A stretch of DNA of 64,000 bases from Psychrobacter sp. WY6 (GTDB lineage: Bacteria > Pseudomonadota > Gammaproteobacteria > Pseudomonadales > Moraxellaceae): NCBI RefSeq assembly GCF_018448495.1, contig NZ_CP049902.1:2728001-2792000 (forward strand). The letters run 5' to 3'. The notes below the pieces were generated by a model, which worked only from the letters and a program-made list of their open reading frames with translations, ran no database searches and was not told the origin of the DNA. The first letter of the stretch is position 1; each line of letters begins with the position of its first letter. Position numbers and translations under genes: made by a program. This document shows, in pieces, positions 1 through 7,650 of this stretch.

Positions 1-1
1 A

Positions 2-292
2 CCTTTGTATTGGCAACTACAAGAATTATCTATAGAACAAGTGCCCTCTCACATACTTTTATGGTCCTACAAATGGCCAGACAGAGTTGCTAGATTAAGG
101 ACAGCTCATCAAATTGCTAAACTTCTCGAAAATGACTTTTCGTTTCGACCACTATTTTTGCAGCACTTAAGTCAACTACAGTATGAAATAGACATAACTG
201 ACTACTTGTCAATTCTGTTGTTGATAAATGGACAAATTTATAGTTCTGAGGAGCTAACCTTAGCTATTATATCCATCAATATTATCGAATAA
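2..292 (+). CDS. Hypothetical protein, 3' part (5' end outside window)
   Basis: The frame is open from the first bases, so the gene begins upstream and only about 96 C-terminal residues are visible. They are Leu/Ile-rich and look alpha-helical, with a stretch PDRVARLRTAHQIAKLLEND that resembles helical-repeat segments; I do not recognise the family. The DNA is AT-rich compared with the central part of the window, suggesting acquired DNA. The stop lies a few bases before the next ORF, which is in another frame and starts with TTG without a convincing ribosome binding site. The two may therefore be one gene split by a frameshift near 280-297. Confidence 0.5.
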   Translation, partial: PLYWQLQELSIEQVPSHILLWSYKWPDRVARLRTAHQIAKLLENDFSFRPLFLQHLSQLQYEIDITDYLSILLLINGQIYSSEELTLAIISINIIE

Positions 293-296
293 TATT

Positions 297-1181
297 TTGA
301 GAAAACTAGGTTTACTAACTAAAAAAGCAAATAATACTTTCTATACTGTTAGAAATGAAGATAAAGCTTATTCAGGTTCATTTAACAAAGCACAGAATGG
401 TATAGCTCCTTTATATTTGAATTTTCTACAAGTTTTAAGTAAGGATTTGAATTATCCTCTCTTAGCACATTTTGAGTATGAATGGGAATGTATCAAAGGC
501 AGACAGGATTTTATTTACTTTAATTATTATGGCTTTTGTAACAATCGTTTTTATCCAAGAGATAAATTAGTATTCAATATAATTACTCAAGCAGAAACGG
601 TCATCTTATCCGCTTATTTAAGAACACTATCCTATGCATATCACTGTCTAGGACTATCTGATGCAAAAGCGAGTTTTTTCACCAATCAAGTCAAACCTTT
701 CGGTACTCCTTATACCTCTTTGCAACCGTCTAAAGCACCAACTGGTTGGCCTCAGCTTTCAGAAATTAGAAAAAATGAAGCTTTACCTGATAAAACAGCA
801 CTGGCGAAATATATGCAAGACTTGATAAACCAGGAACAGAAGATACTATTCGGTTCAGGTCCGATCATTCGTACTATAAATGGTGTATATATAGACATGG
901 AGCTGCAAGTCTTTCAATCTAGTAAAAAAATAAGCCTAACCCCCAAAGAAGTATTTGATGCACTCCAGTACGACATTGGTAGAGAGCTAGGTATTAACCC
1001 CTTTTCAATACGTGCACATCCAATAGACGTAGAATTCGGTAGATTCGAAGTTAATTATGTCTCTAGAGGCGTAGAGACTCCGAGCTTCGCAAGTGGCTGT
1101 CCTCCCTCAGATATGAAAACAACTTCAAGCTCAGTTGACTATTACTTTGGAGATGTTCTGAATGCTAAATACAAAATATAG
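297..1181 (+). CDS. Hypothetical protein (possibly the middle of a longer broken gene)
   Basis: An open frame of 294 codons with a TTG start and no clear Shine-Dalgarno sequence. The product has many Tyr, Phe and Asn residues, no obvious signal peptide or membrane segment, and no motif I recognise. It ends at a TAG codon; the same reading frame then continues uninterrupted to 1388. Together with the preceding partial ORF it may be the C-terminal portion of one large protein, interrupted by a frameshift and an amber codon. A defence-type ATPase tail is conceivable given the mobile-element context, but nothing in the sequence proves it. Confidence 0.45.
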   Translation: MRKLGLLTKKANNTFYTVRNEDKAYSGSFNKAQNGIAPLYLNFLQVLSKDLNYPLLAHFEYEWECIKGRQDFIYFNYYGFCNNRFYPRDKLVFNIITQAETVILSAYLRTLSYAYHCLGLSDAKASFFTNQVKPFGTPYTSLQPSKAPTGWPQLSEIRKNEALPDKTALAKYMQDLINQEQKILFGSGPIIRTINGVYIDMELQVFQSSKKISLTPKEVFDALQYDIGRELGINPFSIRAHPIDVEFGRFEVNYVSRGVETPSFASGCPPSDMKTTSSSVDYYFGDVLNAKYKI

Positions 1182-1388
1182 CACTATTATTGGTATCCGA
1201 TGCATTATGCGTGTCTAGACCCAGCGATGGGAGCCTACTTGATAGTGCCAGAAGATATATGGAATGTATTACGAAGCAGATTTGAGAACAGCATATATAT
1301 GTTAGGAAAGCTTACTATCATAGATAAACGTAATTATAATAAGGATGATGATCCTATTGAGATTTATAGCATGATAAAATATAAATAA
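1182..1388 (+). pseudogene. In-frame continuation after amber codon of the preceding hypothetical gene
   Basis: This segment is in the same frame as the ORF ending at 1181 and is separated from it only by TAG. It encodes about 68 residues (HYYWYPMHYACLDPAMGAYL and onward) ending in TAA. An internal ATG at 1200 could serve as a start, giving 62 residues, but no ribosome binding site is apparent. The simplest reading is the true C-terminus of the upstream gene, lost through a nonsense mutation or base-call error. An independent small gene is less likely. Confidence 0.4.
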
Positions 1389-1594
1389 AAAAATTCTCAT
1401 ACTTAACAATTGATAACAATTCTTATCGGATCTGAATACCTAAATTCGGCTAGTTAACCGAACTCTTACCCAAATAAATAGTTGGTATATTGGTTGGTAT
1501 AAGATATTTATTAATACATAATACCTTTTAATATCAACAACTTAAAAAGGTAGTTTGGTTGATACTGGGCCCACCAAATTTAAGCTATACCATT
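1389..1594. other. Intergenic, AT-rich; possible degenerate tRNA 3' end
   Basis: No ORF is supported. Near 1568-1576 the string GGGCCCACCA, followed shortly by a strong terminator, resembles the acceptor and CCA end of a tRNA reading rightward, but the T-arm upstream is not convincing. It is at most a remnant. Confidence 0.25.
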
Positions 1595-1625
1595 AAAGAC
1601 CTTCAAGCAATTGAAGGTCTTTTTT
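1595..1625 (+). terminator. Rho-independent terminator
   Basis: The arms AGACCTTCAA and TTGAAGGTCT are perfectly complementary around a GCAA tetraloop and are followed by a run of T. It ends transcription from the left. Confidence 0.75.
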
Positions 1626-1727
1626 ATTGTCTGCTATTTTCCGTCAGGTAGTAAAAAGTAATCAAATAGCAATCGGTATTAGTATATTTATAACCCTCAT
1701 AAATGATTGTGCTAAATTTAGGCAAAT

Positions 1728-1760
1728 AAAAAAATCCGACCACAAAGTGATCGGATTTTT
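1728..1760 (-). terminator. Terminator downstream of the ssrA 3' fragment
   Basis: The arms AAAAATCCGA and TCGGATTTTT flank a short loop. Read on the minus strand, the hairpin lies immediately after the tmRNA 3' end and has a T-tract, as expected for the native ssrA terminator. With flanking A and T runs on both sides it may work in both directions. Confidence 0.7.
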
Positions 1761-1766
1761 AATATT

Positions 1767-1793
1767 TGGTGGAGATGGCGGGAGTTGAACCCG
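1767..1793 (-). other. ssrA (tmRNA) 3'-end fragment, probable attachment site
   Basis: The minus strand reads CGGGTTCAACTCCCGCCA and ends CTCCACCA. It matches the T-arm, acceptor strand and CCA end of bacterial tmRNA with one difference from the E. coli sequence as I recall it. Upstream on that strand the homology stops abruptly, and no tmRNA body or tag ORF follows. Integrases that target ssrA leave exactly such a 3' duplicate, so this is probably one att end of an integrated element. The complete ssrA gene is not in the window. Confidence 0.75.
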
Positions 1794-1990
1794 ATTACAT
1801 AACATTCTATCAAACTTGCTCTTAGTAATATCAACCACTTACGATTATGTAATGTGATTACGTATGTGTGTTTGATGGTGCGCTGTCAAAAATCATGTCA
1901 GAGATTAAAAAATTATTAGCTATATATTAGAGTAATATATAGCTCCTCATTATAATGATTGTTATTAACTTTAGACAATTAAGGATAAAC
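1794..1990. other. Non-coding stretch beside the ssrA att fragment
   Basis: No gene is seen. The segment has partial inverted repeats (CATTCTATCAAAC near 1809 with GTTTGATG near 1871; GATTACAT near 1793 with ATGTAATG near 1846). They could be integrase or excisionase binding sites next to an attachment site, but this is only a suggestion. Confidence 0.25.
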
Positions 1991-2156
1991 ATGGAACGTT
2001 TTACACGAGCAATTGAAAAAAGTATTAAATCTGAAAATTGGTATGCAGCATTAACATTAGCATTAACTATACCAGATATATGCGGTAGATTAAGTATAGT
2101 GCATTAAGTAAAAAATGTTATAAGATAAAACATCTCAACAGATATACTCAATTATC

Positions 2157-2507
2157 ATGACTTACTCACTAGATTATCGCAAACAAGTTCTTAAAAGCTT
2201 AGCAGATGGCATGACCTTTGCCGAGGCAGCCTCTTTTTATGACATTAGTCCAACCACTATTCAAAAGTGGAAGAAACGGCTGCATAGTAAGAGCACTCGC
2301 AATGTTACGCCATCAAAAATACCGGATGATGCACTACGCAAAGACGTTGAGCGTTACCCTGATGACTATCACTATGAGAGAGCAAGACGGTTCAACTGTA
2401 CTGCCCCAGCCATTTGTGAGGCTTTAAAACGCCTAGGCATCAGTCAAAAAAAAGACCTTAGAGCATCCAAAAGCATGTCCAATAAAAAGAGCGGCGTATC
2501 AGAGTAA
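2157..2507 (+). CDS. IS630 transposase, N-terminal ORF (helix-turn-helix)
   Basis: It encodes the DNA-binding part of the transposase: residues 1-45 contain a helix-turn-helix (LADGMTFAEAASFYDISPTT) and a second winged-helix-like segment follows. After the A8 run at 2446-2453 this frame gives a non-homologous tail, while the neighbouring frame reads KTLEHPKACPIKRAAYQSKL, the conserved linker of IS630 transposases. Functional protein therefore needs a frame change at the A-run, through slippage or a fused frame. As annotated, the residues after about 100 are probably not meaningful. Confidence 0.8.
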   Translation: MTYSLDYRKQVLKSLADGMTFAEAASFYDISPTTIQKWKKRLHSKSTRNVTPSKIPDDALRKDVERYPDDYHYERARRFNCTAPAICEALKRLGISQKKDLRASKSMSNKKSGVSE

Positions 2508-2541
2508 GCTTGATAACTTTAAACAGCAAGGTTATCCCATT

Positions 2542-3006
2542 GTGTATATGGACGAAAGCGGTTTTGAAAGCCAGACCATTCGTCCTCATGGTTATGCACC
2601 GATAGGCAAACCCTGTATCGACAGCTACAACTGGCAAGGTAAAAAGCGAACCAACGTCATTGGGGCTCTATATGAAAAGATGCTATTTGCACTGGATTAC
2701 TTTGAACACAACATTAACAGCGGCATATTCTACGATTGGTGCAAACACACCCTAATCCCAAGCCTTAAAACCAAATGCGTGATTGTCATGGATAACGCTC
2801 GGTTTCATAAAAGTAGACGTATCCAAAAATTACTGAACAGGCATGGTCATCGTATCCTATGGCTGCCGCCGTACAGCCCAGACTTGAACCCTATTGAGAA
2901 AAAATGGGCTCAAGTGAAGTTTCTACGCCAAGGGTGGATGGAAAATGACTTATCCAAATTATTTTATGATGTTTGTCCTAGACATAACACTTTTGTTTTG
3001 AACTGA
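2542..3006 (+). CDS. IS630 transposase, DDE catalytic ORF
   Basis: It encodes the catalytic domain (DDE_3 type): the first Asp in YMDESGFE, the second in VIVMDNARFHKS, and the final Glu in PYSPDLNPIEKKWAQVK. The frame is open back to the A8 run, so the GTG at 2542 is only the first possible start inside it. Expression most likely depends on a frame change from the upstream ORF. The ORF ends a few bases before the right terminal repeat, consistent with a complete element. Confidence 0.85.
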   Translation: MYMDESGFESQTIRPHGYAPIGKPCIDSYNWQGKKRTNVIGALYEKMLFALDYFEHNINSGIFYDWCKHTLIPSLKTKCVIVMDNARFHKSRRIQKLLNRHGHRILWLPPYSPDLNPIEKKWAQVKFLRQGWMENDLSKLFYDVCPRHNTFVLN

Positions 3007-3439
3007 CTATAATCCTGAGCTAGCAAAAGAATCTAAGAAGCGTTATGTGAAATGGTTCGATGAATATGTGCTTCATCATTATGAGAGTCCTTTTCACGGA
3101 GAAGGATTTACCTTTATGTCTGGAGAGGATTGTTATGCTTTACGTTGTGCGCTTCTTCATGAAGGAAGAGATGATAAACCAGCCAAAAAGCTCGAAGAGA
3201 AGTTCTTTCGAAGATTACATTTTCCACAACCGGATCCCATCGTTGCCATATTGAAGGTGTACTGATTCTTAATCTTCAGGCTTTTTGTTCTGAAATTTGT
3301 CAAGCAGTCAAATCTTGGAATGAGGATTGCAAAGACAGCTCTGATATACAAGATGCGATAAAAGAGTTATTGACAATACATACTCAAGGATTTTCTCCGT
3401 CTTTCGGTGTATTCATCGAATAACTTAAATATTAAGCTC

Positions 3440-3477
3440 AAGAAATAGAGCTCCGCCGATTGGCAGTACTCTATTTC
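3440..3477. terminator. Left part of terminator hairpin disrupted by IS256
   Basis: The left arm AAGAAATAGAG (3440-3450) pairs with CTCTATTTCTT, which is completed only on the far side of the IS (4779-4789). GCC-GATT-GGC forms the inner stem. With the IS and one 8-bp duplicate removed, the hairpin lies between the uncharacterised gene and the convergent phage muramidase gene and would have served both. Confidence 0.7.
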
Positions 3478-4779
3478 GAGCCCATCCCAAACTTTGTGTA
3501 ACTGCTTATAATCCACTAACCGGAGAATAAGCAATGACTAACCAAACTGACATCAAGAAACTGGCCGAGCAAATGGCCAGTAGCATGAAAAGCTTCGATG
3601 ACATCAAAGACTTTCAGAAGCAGCTCATGCAATCCTTCATCGACACTGCTCTAGAAGCTGAGATGGAAGACCATCTTGGCTACCCTAAGCATGAGAAAGC
3701 CGATAAACCTAATAAGCGCAACGGGCATACTAAAAAGACCGTCCGCAGTGACACAGGCGAACTTGAGATATCCACTCCAAGAGACCGTGATAGCAGCTTT
3801 GAGCCTGTAATTGTCAGTAAGCATCAAACCCGTATTTCAGGTCTTGACGATAAAATCATCTTTTTTTATGCTAAAGGCCAAACCACCACTGAGATTGTCG
3901 AAACCATTAAAGAGCTTTACGATGTCGATATATCCAGCAGCTTGGTTTCAAGAATCACTGACAACATCTTAGAGGACATCACCGCTTGGCAGAACAGACC
4001 CCTTAATAGCATCTATCCTATTGTCTACTTAGACTGCATTGTCGTTAAAGTCCGTCAAGATAAGCAGATCATCAACAAGGCTATTTATCTGGCGCTAAGC
4101 GTGGGATTGGATGGTAAAAAAGAGCTGCTGGGTATGTGGCTATCAGAGAACGAAGGCGCTAAGTTCTGGCTTGGCGTTCTCACTGAACTACAAAACCGCG
4201 GGTTGCAAGATATCCTCATTGCCTGTGTTGATGGTTTAAAGGGCTTTCCTGATGCCATCAATACCGTTTACCCCAATGCTCAGGTTCAGCTGTGTATCGT
4301 ACACATGGTACGTTATTCCATGAAGTTTGTGCCATGGACGGATAAGAAGGCAGTAGCCGCTGATTTAAAGGCCATCTATGGCGCTGATACGCTTGAGATA
4401 GCAGAGGCTAACCTTGAGCACTTTGATGAGGTGTGGGGTGATAAATACCCGCACGTGGTCAAGTCTTGGCGCAGCAATTGGGAGGGCTTAACGGTGTTCT
4501 TTAATTATCCTAAAGACATCAGAAAAGCCATTTATACCACCAATGCTATAGAATCACTGAACAGTGTGATTCGGACGGCGGTGAATAAGCGTCAGGTGTT
4601 CCCGTCTGATCAGGCAGCGTTCAAGGTAGTCTACTTAGCAACCCAGCAGGCGTCCAAAAAGTGGTCGATGCCGATCCGTAACTGGACGTCTGCTTTGAAT
4701 CGCTTTATGATTATGTTTGATGATCGTATCAGTAAGCATTTAATCTAAAGGGCAGTTACACAGAATCTGGGATACCCTC
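3478..4779 (+). mobile_element. IS256-family insertion sequence, complete
   Basis: About 1302 bp, flanked by the 8-bp direct repeat TCTATTTC (3470-3477 and 4780-4787). The inverted ends share ATCCCA..CTGTGTAACTGC-type sequence (left ATCCCAAACTTTGTGTAACT, right on the minus strand ATCCCAGATTCTGTGTAACT). It holds a single intact transposase gene, so it is potentially active and recent. Confidence 0.85.
3534..4748 (+). CDS. IS256-family transposase (mutator type)
   Basis: A full-length transposase of 404 residues that mobilises the surrounding IS. The N-terminus has the family opening with EAEMEDHLGYPKHEK around residue 45. The catalytic acidic residues lie in the family blocks YLDCIVVKVRQD, ACVDGLKGFPDAI (with the CIVH motif shortly after) and TTNAIESLNSVIR. 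The ATG follows GGAGAATAAGCA, an adequate ribosome binding site. No frameshift is present, unlike the other IS transposases in this window. Confidence 0.92.
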   Translation: MTNQTDIKKLAEQMASSMKSFDDIKDFQKQLMQSFIDTALEAEMEDHLGYPKHEKADKPNKRNGHTKKTVRSDTGELEISTPRDRDSSFEPVIVSKHQTRISGLDDKIIFFYAKGQTTTEIVETIKELYDVDISSSLVSRITDNILEDITAWQNRPLNSIYPIVYLDCIVVKVRQDKQIINKAIYLALSVGLDGKKELLGMWLSENEGAKFWLGVLTELQNRGLQDILIACVDGLKGFPDAINTVYPNAQVQLCIVHMVRYSMKFVPWTDKKAVAADLKAIYGADTLEIAEANLEHFDEVWGDKYPHVVKSWRSNWEGLTVFFNYPKDIRKAIYTTNAIESLNSVIRTAVNKRQVFPSDQAAFKVVYLATQQASKKWSMPIRNWTSALNRFMIMFDDRISKHLI

Positions 4780-4801
4780 TCTATTTCTTAAACAGAACCA
4801 A

Positions 4802-5383
4802 TCAAGCGTACTTAATGTAAGCCTGTCTTAATTTCTCATCATAATTATTTTTGGCATATGCTTTACCGTTATAGCCGCTTGCAAATCCTGCCCAGTCACG
4901 ACGTTGTAGCTCATCAACTAAATGATTGACCTTGATATAACGAATCATAGCCTCTAATTGCTTCGCTTCGCTTTCGTACACATCATTGATGAATGACTGT
5001 AGTGATGGGTAGCCTAGTGCCTCCCAGTGATAACCCATAACCTGACCGATACCCCATGACGCCGACTGCAATGCAATGTCATGGTTGTAGCTTGTTGCAA
5101 TGCGTAACTTGTCATGTTGTTCACTGTAGCGACCATAACCACCTGAAATAGGATTACAAATACGTGGATGCTTAGCCAAAATACGCAAACGCCAAGTAAA
5201 CCATTTAATAGCGCCAAGTTGTTCCCAAAACTTATGACGTTCAAATAAGATGGCTGGTTCGCCATTGCTAAAAAACCCACTTGAGCGCGCTTCGACTTCG
5301 ATAACTGCTTTTAGCGCTGCGTACTCGATACCAGCAGCTTTGGCAGCCTCTTTAATTTGCTGTTCCGTTAATGTCTTACTCAT
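4802..5383 (-). CDS. Phage endolysin, N-acetylmuramidase family
   Basis: A 193-residue peptidoglycan muramidase with the DUF3380/N-acetylmuramidase fold: a probable catalytic Glu in VIEVEARSSGFFSNGEPAIL, then the ILFERHKFW block, GGYGRYSEQHDKL, and SASWGIGQVMGYHW. There is no signal peptide, so export would depend on the holin-like protein encoded just upstream. The start follows GGAGGAAAGC. It is the last gene of a minus-strand lysis cassette and ends against the IS256-disrupted terminator. The assignment is confident; activity on the host wall is inferred. Confidence 0.88.
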   Translation of the reverse strand: MSKTLTEQQIKEAAKAAGIEYAALKAVIEVEARSSGFFSNGEPAILFERHKFWEQLGAIKWFTWRLRILAKHPRICNPISGGYGRYSEQHDKLRIATSYNHDIALQSASWGIGQVMGYHWEALGYPSLQSFINDVYESEAKQLEAMIRYIKVNHLVDELQRRDWAGFASGYNGKAYAKNNYDEKLRQAYIKYA

Positions 5384-5438
5384 GCTTTCCTCCAGACGTA
5401 AAAAAGCCCCTAAACGTGGCCGTATTTAACGTTGATTA

Positions 5439-5831
5439 TTATTTGCCAAAAATTGCAAATTCGGCGTCTTTGACTTCTTTAATGATTGCCGATAAAGGCT
5501 TGCCCTGCATGAGGGCAACGGCTTGATAGACAATCCCAATTGCAAGCATACCGAAAACTGCCCACATGAGCATGATTGCGCCTTGGGTCATAGGGCTGTA
5601 ATCCTGATAACCCATCAACTCAATATGCGCTGAGCCACCAAAAAGCGAAATGGTAACTGCGATCGTAAATTTGACGATCACTGACATATTAATTTTCAAG
5701 TTGCCGTCTTTACCGATATCACCTGATAGCATTAAACCAAATATCGCACCAATCACGGCGGCAAATACTTTTGGAAGAAATACCAAGAGCTTTAATAAAA
5801 TAATATCCCAAAATGGTGTATTGTTTGGCAT
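5439..5831 (-). CDS. Putative phage holin / small membrane protein
   Basis: A 130-residue hydrophobic protein with three likely membrane segments (roughly residues 12-33, 48-63 and 83-107) and a short charged C-terminus. No catalytic motif is seen. Its size, topology and position directly upstream of the muramidase gene on the same strand fit a holin that lets the endolysin through the inner membrane. The start follows GAGGAAG. Sequence alone does not prove holin function. Confidence 0.65.
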   Translation of the reverse strand: MPNNTPFWDIILLKLLVFLPKVFAAVIGAIFGLMLSGDIGKDGNLKINMSVIVKFTIAVTISLFGGSAHIELMGYQDYSPMTQGAIMLMWAVFGMLAIGIVYQAVALMQGKPLSAIIKEVKDAEFAIFGK

Positions 5832-5853
5832 GTGGCTTCCTCAAATTTTTGAT

Positions 5854-5880
5854 AATAAAAAACCCACCATTGGGTGGGTT
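5854..5880 (-). terminator. Terminator downstream of the serine-esterase gene
   Basis: AACCCACC and GGTGGGTT pair around ATTG, with a T-tract on the minus strand (5854-5860). It lies between the esterase stop codon and the holin-like gene. Confidence 0.75.
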
Positions 5881-5907
5881 CATAAAATTGGTAATAGATC
5901 AAACAAG

Positions 5908-7185
5908 TTAATCAACAAAAGATATAATTTGCTCAATAGAATCTTGTCTGCTTAATGGTACGTGTCCACCTTTTGTAAGGTGCCACTTTGCGTAAGTATG
6001 AATAGTTAATTCGCCGACCTGGTTCTGATCTAACGTGTGGGTAATCTCAGACCATCTGTTAATGAAATAATTTAACTGCGAAATATGAGAACTGTCTTTG
6101 ACATTATGCATATATTTAATCTTTGGAATAAACCCATACTTTTCAAAGCGTTTTGTAACATCAACCCTATATCGAATGTCTTCAGGTACTACCGTATCAT
6201 TAATATTAAAGGCTGCATTGAAAAGATTTAAAACTTCATTGCGAGCATGATAGGTCTGAAGATCTATTTGAGGAATATCAACAATCGCTTGTGCACCTTT
6301 TCCATAGCATGTAGCAAGCATAATTGATGAAAATCCACCTGCTGACGCGCCAAAAAAATTAACATCTGTGAGAGCAAACCAATCCACTATCTTTCTTATA
6401 TCAGCTTGAATTTGTGCGTAATCCTCAGCATTATTCCCAACAAACCAACCACCATTGAGAGTATCGCTGAGATACAGAGTTGGATCGTTCAAAACAATTA
6501 CAGAATATGGCAAGTCAGCAGCCCAGCTCCATCTGAAAAAAGCGGGTAGGTCTATATTGTTACGATTAATAGCATCCTGCCCCATTACTACTAACTTGCG
6601 AGATTTTGATTTTAATGACATGAACATTTGAAAGTTTGTGTTTACATTTAAAATGTAATTTTCATCAAACTTAATGTCACTTTTTTTCAAGTCATCTGTA
6701 CTAACCGTCCTTTTTGGATACGCGGCTTTACTAGGCTTTAGTGTCGACCCTTTCGGTTGATTAGATAGCAGGATCTCCATATGTCGGGAAACCTTCTTTG
6801 CAAACTCTAATTCTGTAGCACAGGGAACATGTTGCACAGTAACTTTTAGGTTGTTACCGACTCCAGCATTATTGGTGAAAATAACTAAGTGATAAAGACC
6901 CCTGCTAATGTTGTCGTTAGCCCAGTCAGCTGCCTTCTTTATTTCGGAGATATCGCAGTCATATGCATTCAATAAGATAAGCAGCCGCTTACCCTTAATC
7001 TCAAATCTTTTGTTAGCAATGAAATCGCTAATTTTTGCTAATGATTGAACTATATCTGTTGAAGCTGCGAAGCCTTTACTAATATCGAAACTTTCTATAT
7101 TGACGGTTTGAAAAACCTTAAACAAACAGTCACTGCTGTCAACACGTGCGAATACATCCCAAACTTGCTCTTTAAAACCTTCCAT
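5908..7185 (-). CDS. Alpha/beta-hydrolase-fold protein of the prophage remnant
   Basis: I chose the ATG that gives MEGFKEQVWDVF (425 residues); a longer frame back to a TTG lacks a binding site. The C-terminal half has a serine-hydrolase nucleophile elbow, GASAGGF with Ser281, preceded by VNFFG. Possible triad partners are the Asp in NVKDSSHIS and the His in KGGHVPLS. The N-terminal half (about 1-180) has alternating hydrophobic strands without a recognised domain. In its setting between a GDSL/SGNH hydrolase remnant and the lysis genes, it may modify host surface or capsule polysaccharide as a tail-associated esterase. That role is inference. Confidence 0.65.
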   Translation of the reverse strand: MEGFKEQVWDVFARVDSSDCLFKVFQTVNIESFDISKGFAASTDIVQSLAKISDFIANKRFEIKGKRLLILLNAYDCDISEIKKAADWANDNISRGLYHLVIFTNNAGVGNNLKVTVQHVPCATELEFAKKVSRHMEILLSNQPKGSTLKPSKAAYPKRTVSTDDLKKSDIKFDENYILNVNTNFQMFMSLKSKSRKLVVMGQDAINRNNIDLPAFFRWSWAADLPYSVIVLNDPTLYLSDTLNGGWFVGNNAEDYAQIQADIRKIVDWFALTDVNFFGASAGGFSSIMLATCYGKGAQAIVDIPQIDLQTYHARNEVLNLFNAAFNINDTVVPEDIRYRVDVTKRFEKYGFIPKIKYMHNVKDSSHISQLNYFINRWSEITHTLDQNQVGELTIHTYAKWHLTKGGHVPLSRQDSIEQIISFVD

Positions 7186-7214
7186 ATTATTGCCTAGTGT
7201 TATTATTAGAAAAT

Positions 7215-7240
7215 AAAAGGCCAATAATTATCAGCCTTTT
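7215..7240 (-). terminator. Terminator downstream of SGNH hydrolase remnant
   Basis: AAAAGGC and GCCTTTT pair around an AT-rich loop, and the minus strand continues as TTTTATTTTC. Confidence 0.6.
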
Positions 7241-7287
7241 ATACTGCATTTAGTGTTACAAGTATAGCAAAGTCCGCTAAAGTACTC

Positions 7288-7650
7288 TTACGCGTTTATA
7301 ACTGCATTGCGTATATTTTCAAACATCATACGATGTCCTAAGTCATTTGGGTGCAATCCGTCATCTGTGTAAGCCACGCCATCAATCTTGGACTGTAAAG
7401 TCGCAGCATAATTACTAATAAAATCAATACCTAATTCCAATGCGAGTTCTTGTGTGACACGCGACACATCGCCCTGATTGTAACTCCTATCTTTATCCTC
7501 ATCGACTGCACTTGCTGCATTAGCAGACATTAAGACGACTCGCTTACCTGTTGATATTAATTTATTTGCGATAACGCAGTTTGTTTTTGAGCTGTGAGTG
7601 GTTTTACTAATTGCGACCTATCGTTAGTACCTAGCATGATAAATACATAA
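7288..7650 (-). pseudogene. SGNH/GDSL hydrolase, 5'-truncated by IS1595 and frameshifted
   Basis: Two conserved blocks of the SGNH esterase family are visible: block III as FIMLGTNDRSQ near the truncated end, and block V as DGLHPNDLGHRMM with the catalytic Asp and His. The N-terminal block containing the nucleophilic Ser is missing because the IS1595 left end begins at 7651. The LGTND part and the following TGKRVVLMSANA part are in different frames, so there is at least one frameshift near 7590. It was probably a phage tail or capsule esterase gene, co-directional with the downstream serine esterase. It is non-functional as it stands. Confidence 0.75.

Larger units (their letters stand above)
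2097..3009 (+). mobile_element. IS630-family insertion sequence
   Basis: An element of 913 bp bounded by TA on each side (2095-2096 and 3010-3011), the usual IS630 target duplication. The ends are related inverted repeats, both beginning TAGT (left TAGTGCATTAAG, right on the minus strand TAGTCAGTTC). It carries a helix-turn-helix ORF and a DDE ORF in different frames. It disrupts the uncharacterised gene around it. Confidence 0.85.
1991..3423 (+). pseudogene. Uncharacterised gene split by IS630 insertion
   Basis: The left part (1991-2096) starts MERFTRAIEKSIKSENWYAA, preceded by AAGGAT, and runs into the IS630 left end. The right part (from 3012) continues NPELAKESKKRYVKWFDEYV. Removing the IS and one copy of the TA duplication restores the frame exactly across ...GRLSNPEL.... 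A further frameshift near 3200-3215 is needed to reach the natural-looking end (...GVLILNLQAFCSEIC... to TAA at 3423). The protein would be about 170 residues, with no signal peptide and no domain I can name. The TA duplication makes the insertion certain; the function is unknown. Confidence 0.8.

Noticed and set aside
1179..1388. Amber codon considered as programmed readthrough or recoding
   Set aside because: No downstream structural signal was seen, and the same gene also seems to have a frameshift; mutation or base-call error is simpler.
1767..1793. Considered as part of a functional tRNA or tmRNA gene
   Set aside because: Only the last 27 bases are present; there is no acceptor 5' strand, no tag-coding region and no anticodon arm.
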